A stretch of DNA of 64,000 nucleotides from Sutcliffiella horikoshii DSM 8719 (lineage in GTDB: Bacteria; Bacillota; Bacilli; Bacillales; Bacillaceae_I): positions 248,001-312,000 of the forward strand of contig LQXN01000065.1 of assembly GCA_001648575.1 (NCBI GenBank), written 5' to 3'. The notes under the pieces were generated by a model. It saw nothing but the letters and a program-made list of their open reading frames with translations, searched no databases and was not told the DNA's origin. This document shows positions 52,903 to 61,295 of the stretch, piece after piece. The position numbers and the translations under genes are program-made. Numbering within the stretch: position 1 is the first letter of the stretch; every line of letters starts with the position of its first letter.

Positions 52903-53834
52903 ATGGAAGTACTTCGAACAGAGCCGGACCATAAAAAGCTTCCGCCTCCAAAAGAAGATTATCAGAGAAAACAAAAGATGCGCTATCTGCTTACTTATAT
53001 ATCTCCCCCTTTTTTATACTCTTTGCCATATTTGGTTTATTTCCGATTTTATTCAGCTTTTATCTAGGTTTTCAGCGTTGGAATGGCTTTGGGGAAATGG
53101 AATTTGTCGGACTGCGTAATTTTGAGCTCATATTGGGAGACGCTTTATTTTGGAAGTCTTTAAGTAATACTCTCATAATCGGGATTCTTGGCACAGTCCC
53201 GCAATTGATTGTTGCTATTTTATTGGCATTCGCTTTAAATTCAGCTATTGTCCGTTTCAAAAACTTTTTTCGGGTTTCTATCTTTCTACCATATGTAACT
53301 TCCACAGTTGCTGTAGCGATTGTTTTTGGCATTATGTTCAATAATCAAGACTTTGGCTTAATTAACATTGTCATTGGATGGTTCGGAATAGATCCTGTTT
53401 CATGGGGGACTACCGAATGGGGAGTGAAGATTGCGATAGCGACGATGATTTTTTGGCGCTGGGTCGGCTATAATACCATCATTTATTTAGCTGGATTGCA
53501 AAGTATTCCTTATGATTTGTATGAGGCGGCAAAAATTGATGGAGCTACCGTTTATCAACAAATTCGTTATATCACCATCCCGATGCTGAAGCCGGTGATC
53601 ATATTCACTGTTTTTCTATCAACGATCGGATCCTTGCAAATATTTGCTGAACCACTCGTTTTCTTGGGAAGAACGTTCAGGGAAGAAGGAATGACAGTCG
53701 TTCTGTACTTATGGAGAGAAGCATTTGTAAATATGGCTTTTGGTCCAGCTTCGGCAACCGCACTGATTTTATTCGTGATCATTATTTTGTTCTCATCTAT
53801 TAACATGTACATTGCAAACAGAATCGGTAAATAG
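52903..53834 (+). pseudogene. Sugar ABC permease (MalF type) with a frameshift
   Basis: ATG 52903 with AGGAGAGG upstream reads EVLRTEPDHKKLPPPKEDY then RKQKMRYLLTYIS. At a C5T6 run (53005-53015) the frame must shift to read FFILFAIFGLFPILFSFYLG, then QRWNGFGEMEFVGLRNFELI and onward to the stop at 53832. The ATPase-contact loop EAAKIDGATVYQQIRYITIPML (split: EAAKIDGATVYQQ, RYITIPML) is intact in the second frame. One missing C (or two extra) in the run explains it; a sequencing error, phase variation or true inactivation are all possible. The intact protein would have about 310 residues. Confidence 0.85.
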
Positions 53835-53846
53835 GAGGTGGATGTG

Positions 53847-54674
53847 ATGAAAAAGTTCTCTATGTCAAAACTGTTTCTATATTTTCTTTTATTTGCATCG
53901 GCCATCCTTTCAGTATTTCCGTTCTATTGGATGTTTGTTATGGCAACCAATCATAATAGTGCCATTAATAAAGTTCCTCCTGCGATGGTTCCTGGAAGTG
54001 AGCTGGTCACAAACTTTAAGAACGTCTTGGCGAACATCGACTTTTTTGGCGCAATGATGAATACGCTGATAGTCGCCACTGTTACAACTGTCGGCGTGTT
54101 GTTCCTTTGCTCTTTAGCAGGCTTTGCCTTTGCGAAGTTTCAGTTTAAAGGGAAGAATGTCTTGTTTGTGGCGATACTGATCACGATGATGATCCCGCCG
54201 CAATTAGGGTTGATTCCAACTTATTATATTATTACGAAACTGGGATGGCTGAACGATCTGAAAGCGTTAATCGTCCCGGGGCTGATTGATGCATTCGGAA
54301 TCTTCTGGATGAGGCAATATATTAAAAGTGCCGTTCCCGATGATTTATTAGAAGCCGCCAAAATAGATGGATGTTCCAATTTCAGGACCTATTGGAACAT
54401 AGTTGTCCCGGTAATCCTGCCTGCTTTTGCCACCTTGGCAATCATAAAATTCATGTATATGTGGAATGACTTTTTATGGCCGCTTGTCGTGCTGCGCGAA
54501 GAATCATCCCATACCATTCAAATCGCCATCCGCACGCTAATTGACAACTATGTTCGAGACAATGGTATGATTATCTCTGGAACATTCTGGGCGACGGTGC
54601 CACTTGTCATCGTATTTTTATTGTTTAATAAAATGTTCATATCGAGTTTGACACAGGGTGCTGTGAAAAGTTAA
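53847..54674 (+). CDS. Sugar ABC transporter permease (MalG type)
   Basis: 275 residues from ATG 53847 (AGGAGG eight bases upstream). Six membrane segments; ATPase-contact loop LLEAAKIDGCSNFRTYWNIV at about 165-185. MMIPPQLGLIPTYYIITKLGW lies in the middle. Partner of the frameshifted permease upstream. Confidence 0.93.
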   Translation: MKKFSMSKLFLYFLLFASAILSVFPFYWMFVMATNHNSAINKVPPAMVPGSELVTNFKNVLANIDFFGAMMNTLIVATVTTVGVLFLCSLAGFAFAKFQFKGKNVLFVAILITMMIPPQLGLIPTYYIITKLGWLNDLKALIVPGLIDAFGIFWMRQYIKSAVPDDLLEAAKIDGCSNFRTYWNIVVPVILPAFATLAIIKFMYMWNDFLWPLVVLREESSHTIQIAIRTLIDNYVRDNGMIISGTFWATVPLVIVFLLFNKMFISSLTQGAVKS

Positions 54675-54701
54675 TCAGGGAAGAAGATAAGAGGGATAGC
54701 C

Positions 54702-55703
54702 ATGAATTTAACGATACGTGATATTGCAAAGATGGCGGGGGTTTCACCTGCCACTGTTTCAAAAATAATGAACAATTATCCTGGTGTCAATGATAATACA
54801 AAACGAAAAGTCCTTGATATCATAGAAAATACAGGCTATCAGCCAACATATTCTGCAAAGGCATTGGCAACGAAAAAATCGAATTTGATCGGCTTGATCT
54901 ATGCCGGAAAAATAAACGTTGATTTTAATCACCCCTTTTTCAATGAAGTGGTAACTGCCTTCAAAAAAGCGGTAGGGTCGCTTGGATATGACATCTTGAT
55001 TTTTTCCAATGAAAAATTTCAGCAGGACAATGGAAGCTATTTGGCCAGATGCCGGCACTTCCATTTGGATGGCTGTTTTATCGTTGCGGGGGAAGAATTA
55101 GAATCTGCTATTCATGAGCTGGTTCAAAGTGAAATTCCATGCGTTGGGGTGGATATCCCGATGACCGGACCAAATTATAGCTATGTGATGACGGACAATA
55201 CAAAGGTTTCGGCAAAAGTAGTAGAATACTTTTATTTACAATCCCTTAGAGATATAGCTTATATTGGCGGTAAAAAAGATTCGGTCATAGCACAATTAAG
55301 AAGAGAAGGCTTTCTCCAGTCTATGAAACAGTTTGGGTTGCCTGTAAAAGAAGAGTGGATCCAATATGGAACCTTTTACGAAGATAGCGGCTATGAAGCT
55401 ATGAAGAGCATTTTGCAATCAAGTTCACTGCCAAAAGCTGTCTTTGCGGCGTCTGACATGATGGCATTGGGAGCTTTAAGAGCGATAAGGGAAACGGGTG
55501 CCACTGTACCAAACGATATAAGATTAATCGGCTGTGATGATATTGAAGCATGTCGCTATAGTGACCCGCAACTATCCACAGTAAGGCAGGATAAAGAGAA
55601 AATCGGTAAATTGGCAGCCTATATGCTGAATGATTTAATCAATGGACTTGCAGGAATAGAGTCGGCACTTGTGGAACCGGAATTGGTTATTAGAAAATCG
55701 TAA
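54702..55703 (+). CDS. LacI-family transcriptional regulator
   Basis: 333 residues. N-terminal helix-turn-helix and hinge: TIRDIAKMAGVSPATVSKIM (about residues 4-23) and GYQPTYSAKALATKKSNLIG. The C-terminal half is a periplasmic-binding-protein-like effector domain (AVFAASDMMALGALRAIRE). It probably binds the operator-like palindromes at 51196-51211 and 51332-51347 and is released by a sugar derived from the operon's substrate. Confidence 0.92.
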   Translation: MNLTIRDIAKMAGVSPATVSKIMNNYPGVNDNTKRKVLDIIENTGYQPTYSAKALATKKSNLIGLIYAGKINVDFNHPFFNEVVTAFKKAVGSLGYDILIFSNEKFQQDNGSYLARCRHFHLDGCFIVAGEELESAIHELVQSEIPCVGVDIPMTGPNYSYVMTDNTKVSAKVVEYFYLQSLRDIAYIGGKKDSVIAQLRREGFLQSMKQFGLPVKEEWIQYGTFYEDSGYEAMKSILQSSSLPKAVFAASDMMALGALRAIRETGATVPNDIRLIGCDDIEACRYSDPQLSTVRQDKEKIGKLAAYMLNDLINGLAGIESALVEPELVIRKS

Positions 55704-55738
55704 CAATAAGATCAGGAAGGATTTTGGGGGGATAATGA

Positions 55739-56344
55739 ATGATGGAATCGGCGAGGAACAGTCTTTATCGCGTGCTTGAAATTTTTACAGCATTCCTGCT
55801 GTTAAATAGTATTTGGCTGTTGGCTTGTCTGTTCATTGTCCCAATCTATCCAGCTACGGTAGCGATGTTCGGTGTGGTAAGAAAATGGCAGACAGAAGGA
55901 ATTGATTACGGTTCTGTAAAGCCATTCATGATGATGTTGAAAGAGAATTGGCAGAAGAACTTTCTTGTAGGTGTCATTTGGAGTTTGGTCGGTATGGTGT
56001 TATTCATAGATTTCTATCTTTTAAATCAGTTGCAATTTGAAGGGAAACTGCTTTTCATGTCCCTGCTTTTGTTCTGTGGGATGATCTATCTTTCTACCAC
56101 CATCTACCTTTTTCCTATTTTAGCAAACTATGAATTGCCGATAAAAGCGGTGTTGAAGAATAGTCTACTTCTTTCTATAGGAGAGTTGGGAACCACCCTT
56201 CTTTGCTTCATCACCATCGTAGCTATGATAGTTGCCGTTTATTTCGTACCGCTTCTTTTCCTGGTTGCGGGAAGTCTTCTTGCCTTTCTCACCTACTCCA
56301 TGTGCAGCAAGTCTTTTGAAAATAAAAATGAATTCTTAAGATGA
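55739..56344 (+). CDS. YesL-like DUF624 membrane protein
   Basis: 201 residues from ATG 55739 (GGGGGG eight bases upstream). About five hydrophobic segments. LLLNSIWLLACLFIVPIYPATVAMFGVVRKW (segment 1-2) is the hallmark of the YesL/DUF624 family, often encoded with YesM/YesN and sugar transport genes. Role not established; possibly links to the kinase or transporter. Confidence 0.9.
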   Translation: MMESARNSLYRVLEIFTAFLLLNSIWLLACLFIVPIYPATVAMFGVVRKWQTEGIDYGSVKPFMMMLKENWQKNFLVGVIWSLVGMVLFIDFYLLNQLQFEGKLLFMSLLLFCGMIYLSTTIYLFPILANYELPIKAVLKNSLLLSIGELGTTLLCFITIVAMIVAVYFVPLLFLVAGSLLAFLTYSMCSKSFENKNEFLR

Positions 56345-56375
56345 CCATCCTATAAGTAAAACGGAGGTAATGTAA

Positions 56376-57719
56376 ATGGCGATCATTCAATTCCCCGCTG
56401 ATATGAAATGGGGAACAGCAACTGCTTCCTATCAAATTGAAGGTGCTTATAATGAAGGTGGAAGAGGCCCATCCATCTGGGACACCTTCTCCAAAACACC
56501 TGGTAAAATAGTAAATGGTGATAACGGGGATGTAGCTTGCGACAGCTATCACCGCTATGAAGAAGATGTTGAAATAATGAAGGATCTTGGCATTGATATG
56601 TACCGGTTTTCTATTTCATGGCCAAGAATTTTCCCGAATGGGACAGGTGAAGTGAATCAGGAAGGGTTGGATTACTATCACCGTTTAGTAGATGAGCTTT
56701 TAGCAAATGGAATGGAACCGATGTGTACGCTCTATCATTGGGACTTGCCTCAGGCGCTGCAAGATCAAGGCGGCTGGGATAACCGTGCAACTATCGATGC
56801 GTTTGAAGCCTATGCAGAAGTAATATTCAACGAGTTCAACGGTAAAATAAAGCATTGGATCACCTTCAATGAACCTTGGTGTGTATCTTTTCTCTCCAAT
56901 TATATTGGGGCACACGCACCCGGAAATCGTGATTTGCAGCTAGCAGTCAATGTCGCTCATCACCTTCATGTCGCACATGGCAGAACGGTCAAACGCTTCC
57001 GGGAGTTAGGAACGGAAGGACAGATAGGTTATGCGCCAAATGTGGAATGGAACGAACCCTATTCAACTAGTCAAAAAGATATTGATGCGTGCAGAAGAGC
57101 TGGTGGCTGGTTTATTGAATGGTTCTTTGATCCTGTATTTATTGGGACCTATCCGGATTTCATGGTCGATTGGCTGGAGAAAAAAGGTGTGTCTGTCCAG
57201 ATAGAAGAAGGCGATATGGAAATGATAAGTCAGCCGATTGATTTCTTGGGAATCAACTACTATACCGGTAGTGTAGGCCGTTTTAAAGAAAATGAGGGGC
57301 TGTTTGATCATGAACGTGTCGATCAAGGCTATCAAAAGACCGACATTGGATGGAATGTGTATCCGGAAGGGTTTTACAAAGTCCTAACATATATCAATGA
57401 AAAATACGGGACGATTCCTATCTATATTACTGAAAATGGTTCCTGCTATAATGAGGGCCCTGTAGACGGCCGGGTGAGGGATGAAGGAAGAATAGATTAC
57501 TTGAAACAGCATCTTATCGCTTTGCATAGAAGCATAGAGGATGGGGTGAATATTAAAGGCTATCTTACTTGGTCCCTTCTTGATAACTTTGAATGGGCGG
57601 AAGGGTATAGCATGCACTTCGGTATTGTCCATGTGGACTACCGGACATTGGAGAGAACAAAGAAAGACAGCTTCTATTGGTATAAACAAACGATCGGAAA
57701 TAATTGGTTTGAGGTATAA
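56376..57719 (+). CDS. GH1 family beta-glucosidase
   Basis: 447 residues from ATG 56376 (ACGGAGGTAA upstream). GH1 signatures: FPADMKWGTATASYQIEGAY at the N-terminus, acid/base Glu166 in ITFNEPW, and nucleophile Glu353 in YITENGS. No signal peptide, so it acts inside the cell on imported (or phosphorylated) beta-glucosides; the ABC-type transporter makes unphosphorylated substrate more likely. Length is normal for the family. Confidence 0.95.
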   Translation: MAIIQFPADMKWGTATASYQIEGAYNEGGRGPSIWDTFSKTPGKIVNGDNGDVACDSYHRYEEDVEIMKDLGIDMYRFSISWPRIFPNGTGEVNQEGLDYYHRLVDELLANGMEPMCTLYHWDLPQALQDQGGWDNRATIDAFEAYAEVIFNEFNGKIKHWITFNEPWCVSFLSNYIGAHAPGNRDLQLAVNVAHHLHVAHGRTVKRFRELGTEGQIGYAPNVEWNEPYSTSQKDIDACRRAGGWFIEWFFDPVFIGTYPDFMVDWLEKKGVSVQIEEGDMEMISQPIDFLGINYYTGSVGRFKENEGLFDHERVDQGYQKTDIGWNVYPEGFYKVLTYINEKYGTIPIYITENGSCYNEGPVDGRVRDEGRIDYLKQHLIALHRSIEDGVNIKGYLTWSLLDNFEWAEGYSMHFGIVHVDYRTLERTKKDSFYWYKQTIGNNWFEV

Positions 57720-57752
57720 GAATTCGGATGGAGGCAGGAGGAGGCTGTGTAT

Positions 57753-58502
57753 ATGGGGAAATTGGAAGGTAAAGTAGCTCTTGTAACTGGTGGTTCAAGG
57801 GGTATTGGGAAAACAATAAGTGCTGTTTTGGCCGAAGCCGGAGCCACTGTCATCGTCAATTATGCCAATAATTCTGTGCATGCGGAGGAAACGGTTCGAA
57901 ATATCCGATTGTCCGGGGGAAAAGCTGTCGCCATTCAAGCGGACATCACAGATGAGAAGATGGTGGGAGAGCTTATTCAGAAAGCGGAAGAATATAGCGG
58001 TACCACCATCGATATATTGGTGAACAATGCAACCGGACCACAGCCTGAGCTCTCCATTGAGGAAAGCACATGGAACGATTACTTGGATCAATTAGTATTC
58101 TTCGTCAAAGCGCCACTCCTACTCACAAAGGCAGTACTGCCAGGAATGAAGGAAAAACAGGAAGGCAGAATCATCAATATAGGAAGTGAAGTAGTCCAAA
58201 TCGGTAATCCGAACTTCTCCAGCTATGTCACAGCAAAATCCTCCCAGCTTGGGATGACCAGATCTTGGGCAAGCGAACTTGGTGTTCACGGGATAACAGT
58301 AAACCTCATCCAGCCAGGGTTTATCCCAGTGGAAAGGCATGAAGGTATCGATCCAAGAGATTATGTCAAAAATGTTCCCCTAAAAAGAATCGGTCTACCT
58401 CAAGATATCGGAGCAGCCGTCCTCTTTTTAGCATCCCAAGATTCTAGCTTCATCACTGGCCAAACCCTCTCCGTAAATGGAGGCAACACATTTGGAATAT
58501 AA
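57753..58502 (+). CDS. SDR family oxidoreductase (FabG-like)
   Basis: 249 residues from ATG 57753 (GGAGG eight bases upstream; GTG 57747 also possible). NAD(P)-binding TGGSRGIGK (about 12-20), NNATG (about 90), Ser/Tyr/Lys catalytic residues in IGSEVVQIGNPNFSSYVTAKS (Tyr-x-x-x-Lys), and a C-terminal GQTLSVNGGNTFG. Sugar operons often carry an SDR for oxidation of a released sugar. It is the last gene of the second sugar operon, before a bidirectional terminator. Confidence 0.9.
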   Translation: MGKLEGKVALVTGGSRGIGKTISAVLAEAGATVIVNYANNSVHAEETVRNIRLSGGKAVAIQADITDEKMVGELIQKAEEYSGTTIDILVNNATGPQPELSIEESTWNDYLDQLVFFVKAPLLLTKAVLPGMKEKQEGRIINIGSEVVQIGNPNFSSYVTAKSSQLGMTRSWASELGVHGITVNLIQPGFIPVERHEGIDPRDYVKNVPLKRIGLPQDIGAAVLFLASQDSSFITGQTLSVNGGNTFGI

Positions 58503-58591
58503 TAAAGGAGTTTGACTGAGGCTTCAATTACTTGTTTACGTATTAAACAACATAACTATAGGAAGTACTTACAAAAACTCCAATGGAAACC

Positions 58592-58640
58592 GCAACAAGC
58601 ATGAGGCGATCAAAGCCTCATGCTTGTTGCTTGTAACTTT
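58592..58640. terminator. Terminator between converging genes
   Basis: A 16-base-pair perfect stem (GCAACAAGCATGAGGC with GCCTCATGCTTGTTGC), loop GATCAAA. It lies between the SDR gene (plus) and the ABC-F gene (minus), and can serve both. Confidence 0.8.
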
Positions 58641-60117
58641 ACATCTTAACTGTTTCCGTCGCGATTTTCTCTTGAAATGTTTGGTCATGCTCGACAAAAA
58701 TCATGGTCGGCTGGAAGGTTTGGATCAGTTCTTCGATTTGCATACGGGAATAAACATCAATGAAGTTTAAAGGTTCATCCCAAATATATAGGTGGGCTTT
58801 TTCGCATAAGCTCTTTGCGATGAGCAGCTTCTTTTTCTGCCCGCCTGAATAATGGCTGATATCTTTTTCGAACTGTATCCGGTCGAAATCCATTTTTCGC
58901 AGGATGGTTTTGAATAAAGTCTCATCAAGCTGATGTTCTTCGATGAAACCTGCTAGCATCCCCTTTAAGTGGGAGGTGTCTTGTTGAACATAGGAAACGA
59001 TAAGATTGCTCCCGGCATGAAGGGTGCCTGTATGTTGAATGCCAGCGCCTAGGATCAACTTCAATATACTGCTTTTCCCGCTGCCATTCTTACCTTCCAA
59101 TACAATCCGATCTCCTTGTTCCACCTTGAAGCTTACCGGTTCATTCACTATTTGGCCGTCATACATAATGGATACGTCCGTCAATTGAAGGAGTTCCTTT
59201 GACTTGGGTTCTAATTGCGTTAATTGTAACGAATCCATTTTTTCCACGTTCTTTAATAGCTTTGATTTTTCCTCGATCGCTTTTTGCTGTCTTGCCTCAA
59301 GGTTCTTGGAGCGCTTCATCATCTTTGCGGCTTTATGCCCGACAAAGCCTTTGTCCAATTTCGATCCGGAGTTGGTTGTTCCGTTCTTGGATGCTTCCAC
59401 TCGATTCGACCAGCCTTCTGACTGTTTGGAGGCCTGCTTTAACCGACCGATATCCTTTTGCAATCGTTCGTTTGTCGCTTCTTCATGCTCCTGCTGGCGG
59501 TCAAAGTTCAACTTCCAGGAAGTATAATTGCCACTTTGCACCTCGATATTGGCCTTGTTTATCGATAAAATATGATCCACGCAGCCATTTAGGAAGTTAC
59601 GGTCATGGGATATCAAAATAAACCCTTTTTTCTTCTTCAAATAACTAGAAACCAGCTTTCGAGCTTCCGTATCTAAATGGTTCGTCGGCTCATCGATTAA
59701 TAAAAATTGTCCTTCGTTTAAGAATAGCGCAGCAAGCAGAACCTTCGTTTGTTCACCATTTGATAAGGTGTCAAAAGGACGATACATGGCCTCAGCCTCG
59801 ACATCTAAATACGCAATCTCCCGAAGAAACTCCCAGTCCTCGGCCTGCGGGCAGATTTCCTCCAGCACCTCATGGGTATATTTACTTTTATCCTGTACCG
59901 GATATGGGAAGTAATTAAACTCGACGGCACTCGAGATCTTCCCGCTATATTCAAACTTTCCCAACAACAAATTAAAGAAAGTTGTTTTCCCGCGGCCATT
60001 CCTGCCGATGAAGCCGAGCTTCCAATCTGTATCGATCTGAAAGCTCAAATCCTCAAAAATCGGATCAAAGCTGCTTGGATAAGAAAAAGTTAATTGTTGA
60101 ACTTGAATCATTGACAT
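58639..60117 (-). CDS. Lsa-like ABC-F ribosomal protection protein
   Basis: 492 residues from ATG 60117 (GGAGGAAG upstream; ATG 60111 is an alternative). Two ABC domains: Walker A GFIGRNGRGKTTFF and GKNGSGKSSIL, signature LSNGEQTK and YSGGQKKK, Walker B FLLIDEPTNHLD and LYIWDEPLNFID. The linker between domains is long and charged (about 180-290), as in antibiotic-resistance ABC-F proteins that reach the peptidyl-transferase centre. Overall it follows Lsa/Vga/Msr-type proteins, which dislodge lincosamides, streptogramins A and pleuromutilins. Resistance is inferred. A leader ORF and hairpins upstream suggest antibiotic-induced expression. Confidence 0.9.
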   Translation of the reverse strand: MSMIQVQQLTFSYPSSFDPIFEDLSFQIDTDWKLGFIGRNGRGKTTFFNLLLGKFEYSGKISSAVEFNYFPYPVQDKSKYTHEVLEEICPQAEDWEFLREIAYLDVEAEAMYRPFDTLSNGEQTKVLLAALFLNEGQFLLIDEPTNHLDTEARKLVSSYLKKKKGFILISHDRNFLNGCVDHILSINKANIEVQSGNYTSWKLNFDRQQEHEEATNERLQKDIGRLKQASKQSEGWSNRVEASKNGTTNSGSKLDKGFVGHKAAKMMKRSKNLEARQQKAIEEKSKLLKNVEKMDSLQLTQLEPKSKELLQLTDVSIMYDGQIVNEPVSFKVEQGDRIVLEGKNGSGKSSILKLILGAGIQHTGTLHAGSNLIVSYVQQDTSHLKGMLAGFIEEHQLDETLFKTILRKMDFDRIQFEKDISHYSGGQKKKLLIAKSLCEKAHLYIWDEPLNFIDVYSRMQIEELIQTFQPTMIFVEHDQTFQEKIATETVKM

Positions 60118-60147
60118 TATTGCTTCCTCCTCTGTATCTTGATTGCT

Positions 60148-60228
60148 TCATACAAAGTCGGTATCCCCATCTCGTCTAAGATGCTCCGTATAAGTGTGAT
60201 GGAGTAACGACCTATACGGAGTCTTCAT
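60148..60228 (-). CDS. Leader peptide ORF upstream of the ABC-F gene
   Basis: 26 codons from ATG 60228 to TGA at 60148-60150; GGAGG lies six bases upstream. The peptide begins MKTPYRSLLHHTYTEHLRRD. Its end is 30 bases before the ABC-F start. A hairpin (60184-60221) lies within it, so stalling of ribosomes on it could change folding near the ABC-F start. Leader ORFs of this kind control many ribosome-protection genes. Confidence 0.6.
   Translation of the reverse strand: MKTPYRSLLHHTYTEHLRRDGDTDFV
60184..60221 (-). promoter_or_regulatory. Hairpin inside the leader ORF (attenuator element)
   Basis: On the minus strand CTCCGTATA pairs perfectly with TATACGGAG (nine base pairs) around a 20-base loop. 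It overlaps the first codons of the leader peptide. Confidence 0.55.
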
Positions 60229-60272
60229 GCGTAACCTCCAGCTCCATAGACATACTATCTCCCCCTTTCCTG

Positions 60273-60306
60273 AAAAATAAAAATCCCTCCACACAGTGAT
60301 GGAAGG
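60273..60306 (-). terminator. Terminator-like hairpin in the ABC-F leader
   Basis: On the minus strand CCTTCCA (60306-60300) pairs with TGGAGGG (60290-60284), one G-U, followed by ATTTTTATTTTT. It lies between any upstream promoter and the leader ORF; this may be a regulated (attenuated) terminator or the end of an unseen upstream transcript. Confidence 0.55.
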
Positions 60307-60522
60307 ATGTAGTAGTAAACCAAAGTTAAAGTCGCTAAAAATCTATACGTAAAACCGACTTCAAAAAATGATCAGACTAATCCCTTCCCTATAAAACCGC
60401 AAATATGAACATGCGTAGGTTTGAGAATTAGATAATCATTAGTATAAGGTCAGTCCTTTCATTTTCTATTACAGGATAGCACGAATTTCTTTTCGCTGCA
60501 TCTCCCTGATTCTGGGAGATGG

Positions 60523-60966
60523 TTATACATCCTCAATCACCAACATATTCGACTCATCAAATTCCCACGCTTCCGCGTAAGCCACTTCCCAGTAGTAGCC
60601 ATCAAGGTCGGTGAAGTATCCGCTATAGCCGCCCCAGTCCGTTTTCTGTGGCTTTTTCTGTATGGTCGCTCCTGCTGACTCCGCTTTTTTCATGACTTCG
60701 TCCACTTCATCTATGGATTTTGCATTATAAGCCAGGGTGATTCCCACAAATCCCTTTCCGATCTCAGGTGGATTCTGCCGGTTTACGTCTTTTGCTAACT
60801 CTTCTAGCGGATAAAGTGCAATCCTTGTACCTTCATTTCTAAAAAAGATAATGGCCGGAGCGGATTCTGGTCCTCTGACGGACGTGTCAAAGCCTAACTG
60901 CCTGTAAAACTGATGTGCCTTCATGATGTCTTTTGTACCGAGTGTAATGATATTCAAGCGGTTCAT
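60523..60966 (-). CDS. VOC-family protein (glyoxalase-like)
   Basis: 147 residues. NIITLGTKDIMKAHQFYRQLGF (strand-helix entry of the VOC fold), FVGITLAYN and GYSGYFTDLDGYYWEVAY give two beta-alpha-beta-beta-beta modules. VOC proteins include glyoxalase I, dioxygenases and antibiotic-binding proteins; which one applies is unclear. ATG 60966 follows AAAGGAGAGGAAG on the minus strand. A degraded copy of part of this gene lies at 63641-63740. Confidence 0.9.
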   Translation of the reverse strand: MNRLNIITLGTKDIMKAHQFYRQLGFDTSVRGPESAPAIIFFRNEGTRIALYPLEELAKDVNRQNPPEIGKGFVGITLAYNAKSIDEVDEVMKKAESAGATIQKKPQKTDWGGYSGYFTDLDGYYWEVAYAEAWEFDESNMLVIEDV

Positions 60967-61295
60967 TTTCTTCCTCTCCTTTAAGAAGTATTTTTTATCT
61001 AAATAGGTTTATACCGCCAACATGTATTAATTTCCCCATAAGACCAACTCCGTATCTGCTCTTTTGACAATCGTTATAGGTAAAATATTCTACATGGAGA
61101 TGAGAAACCCTTCTTGGTGGAGGGGACTGTACGCAAACCAGTTCTACTGGTAACCACTAAATTGAGAAACAGTATAGCTTTTGTAGGCCAAATAGCCTAA
61201 TTTACAAATTTATGCAGGAATTCTTCAAAACAGGTCGAAACGTGATAGTTATGCATATACAATTTTTGTAAAATAATGGCGAGAGGAGGGGAAAG
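60967..61295. other. Intergenic stretch upstream of the LXG toxin gene
   Basis: 329 bases with no gene. It contains a promoter candidate at 61064-61091 and a small perfect hairpin (ACCAGTTCTACTGGT, about 61138-61152). Confidence 0.4.
61064..61091 (+). promoter_or_regulatory. Sigma-A-like promoter candidate for the LXG toxin gene
   Basis: TTGACA (61064-61069) followed after 16 bases by TATTCT (61086-61091, four of six consensus). About 205 bases upstream of the toxin ORF. Confidence 0.4.
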
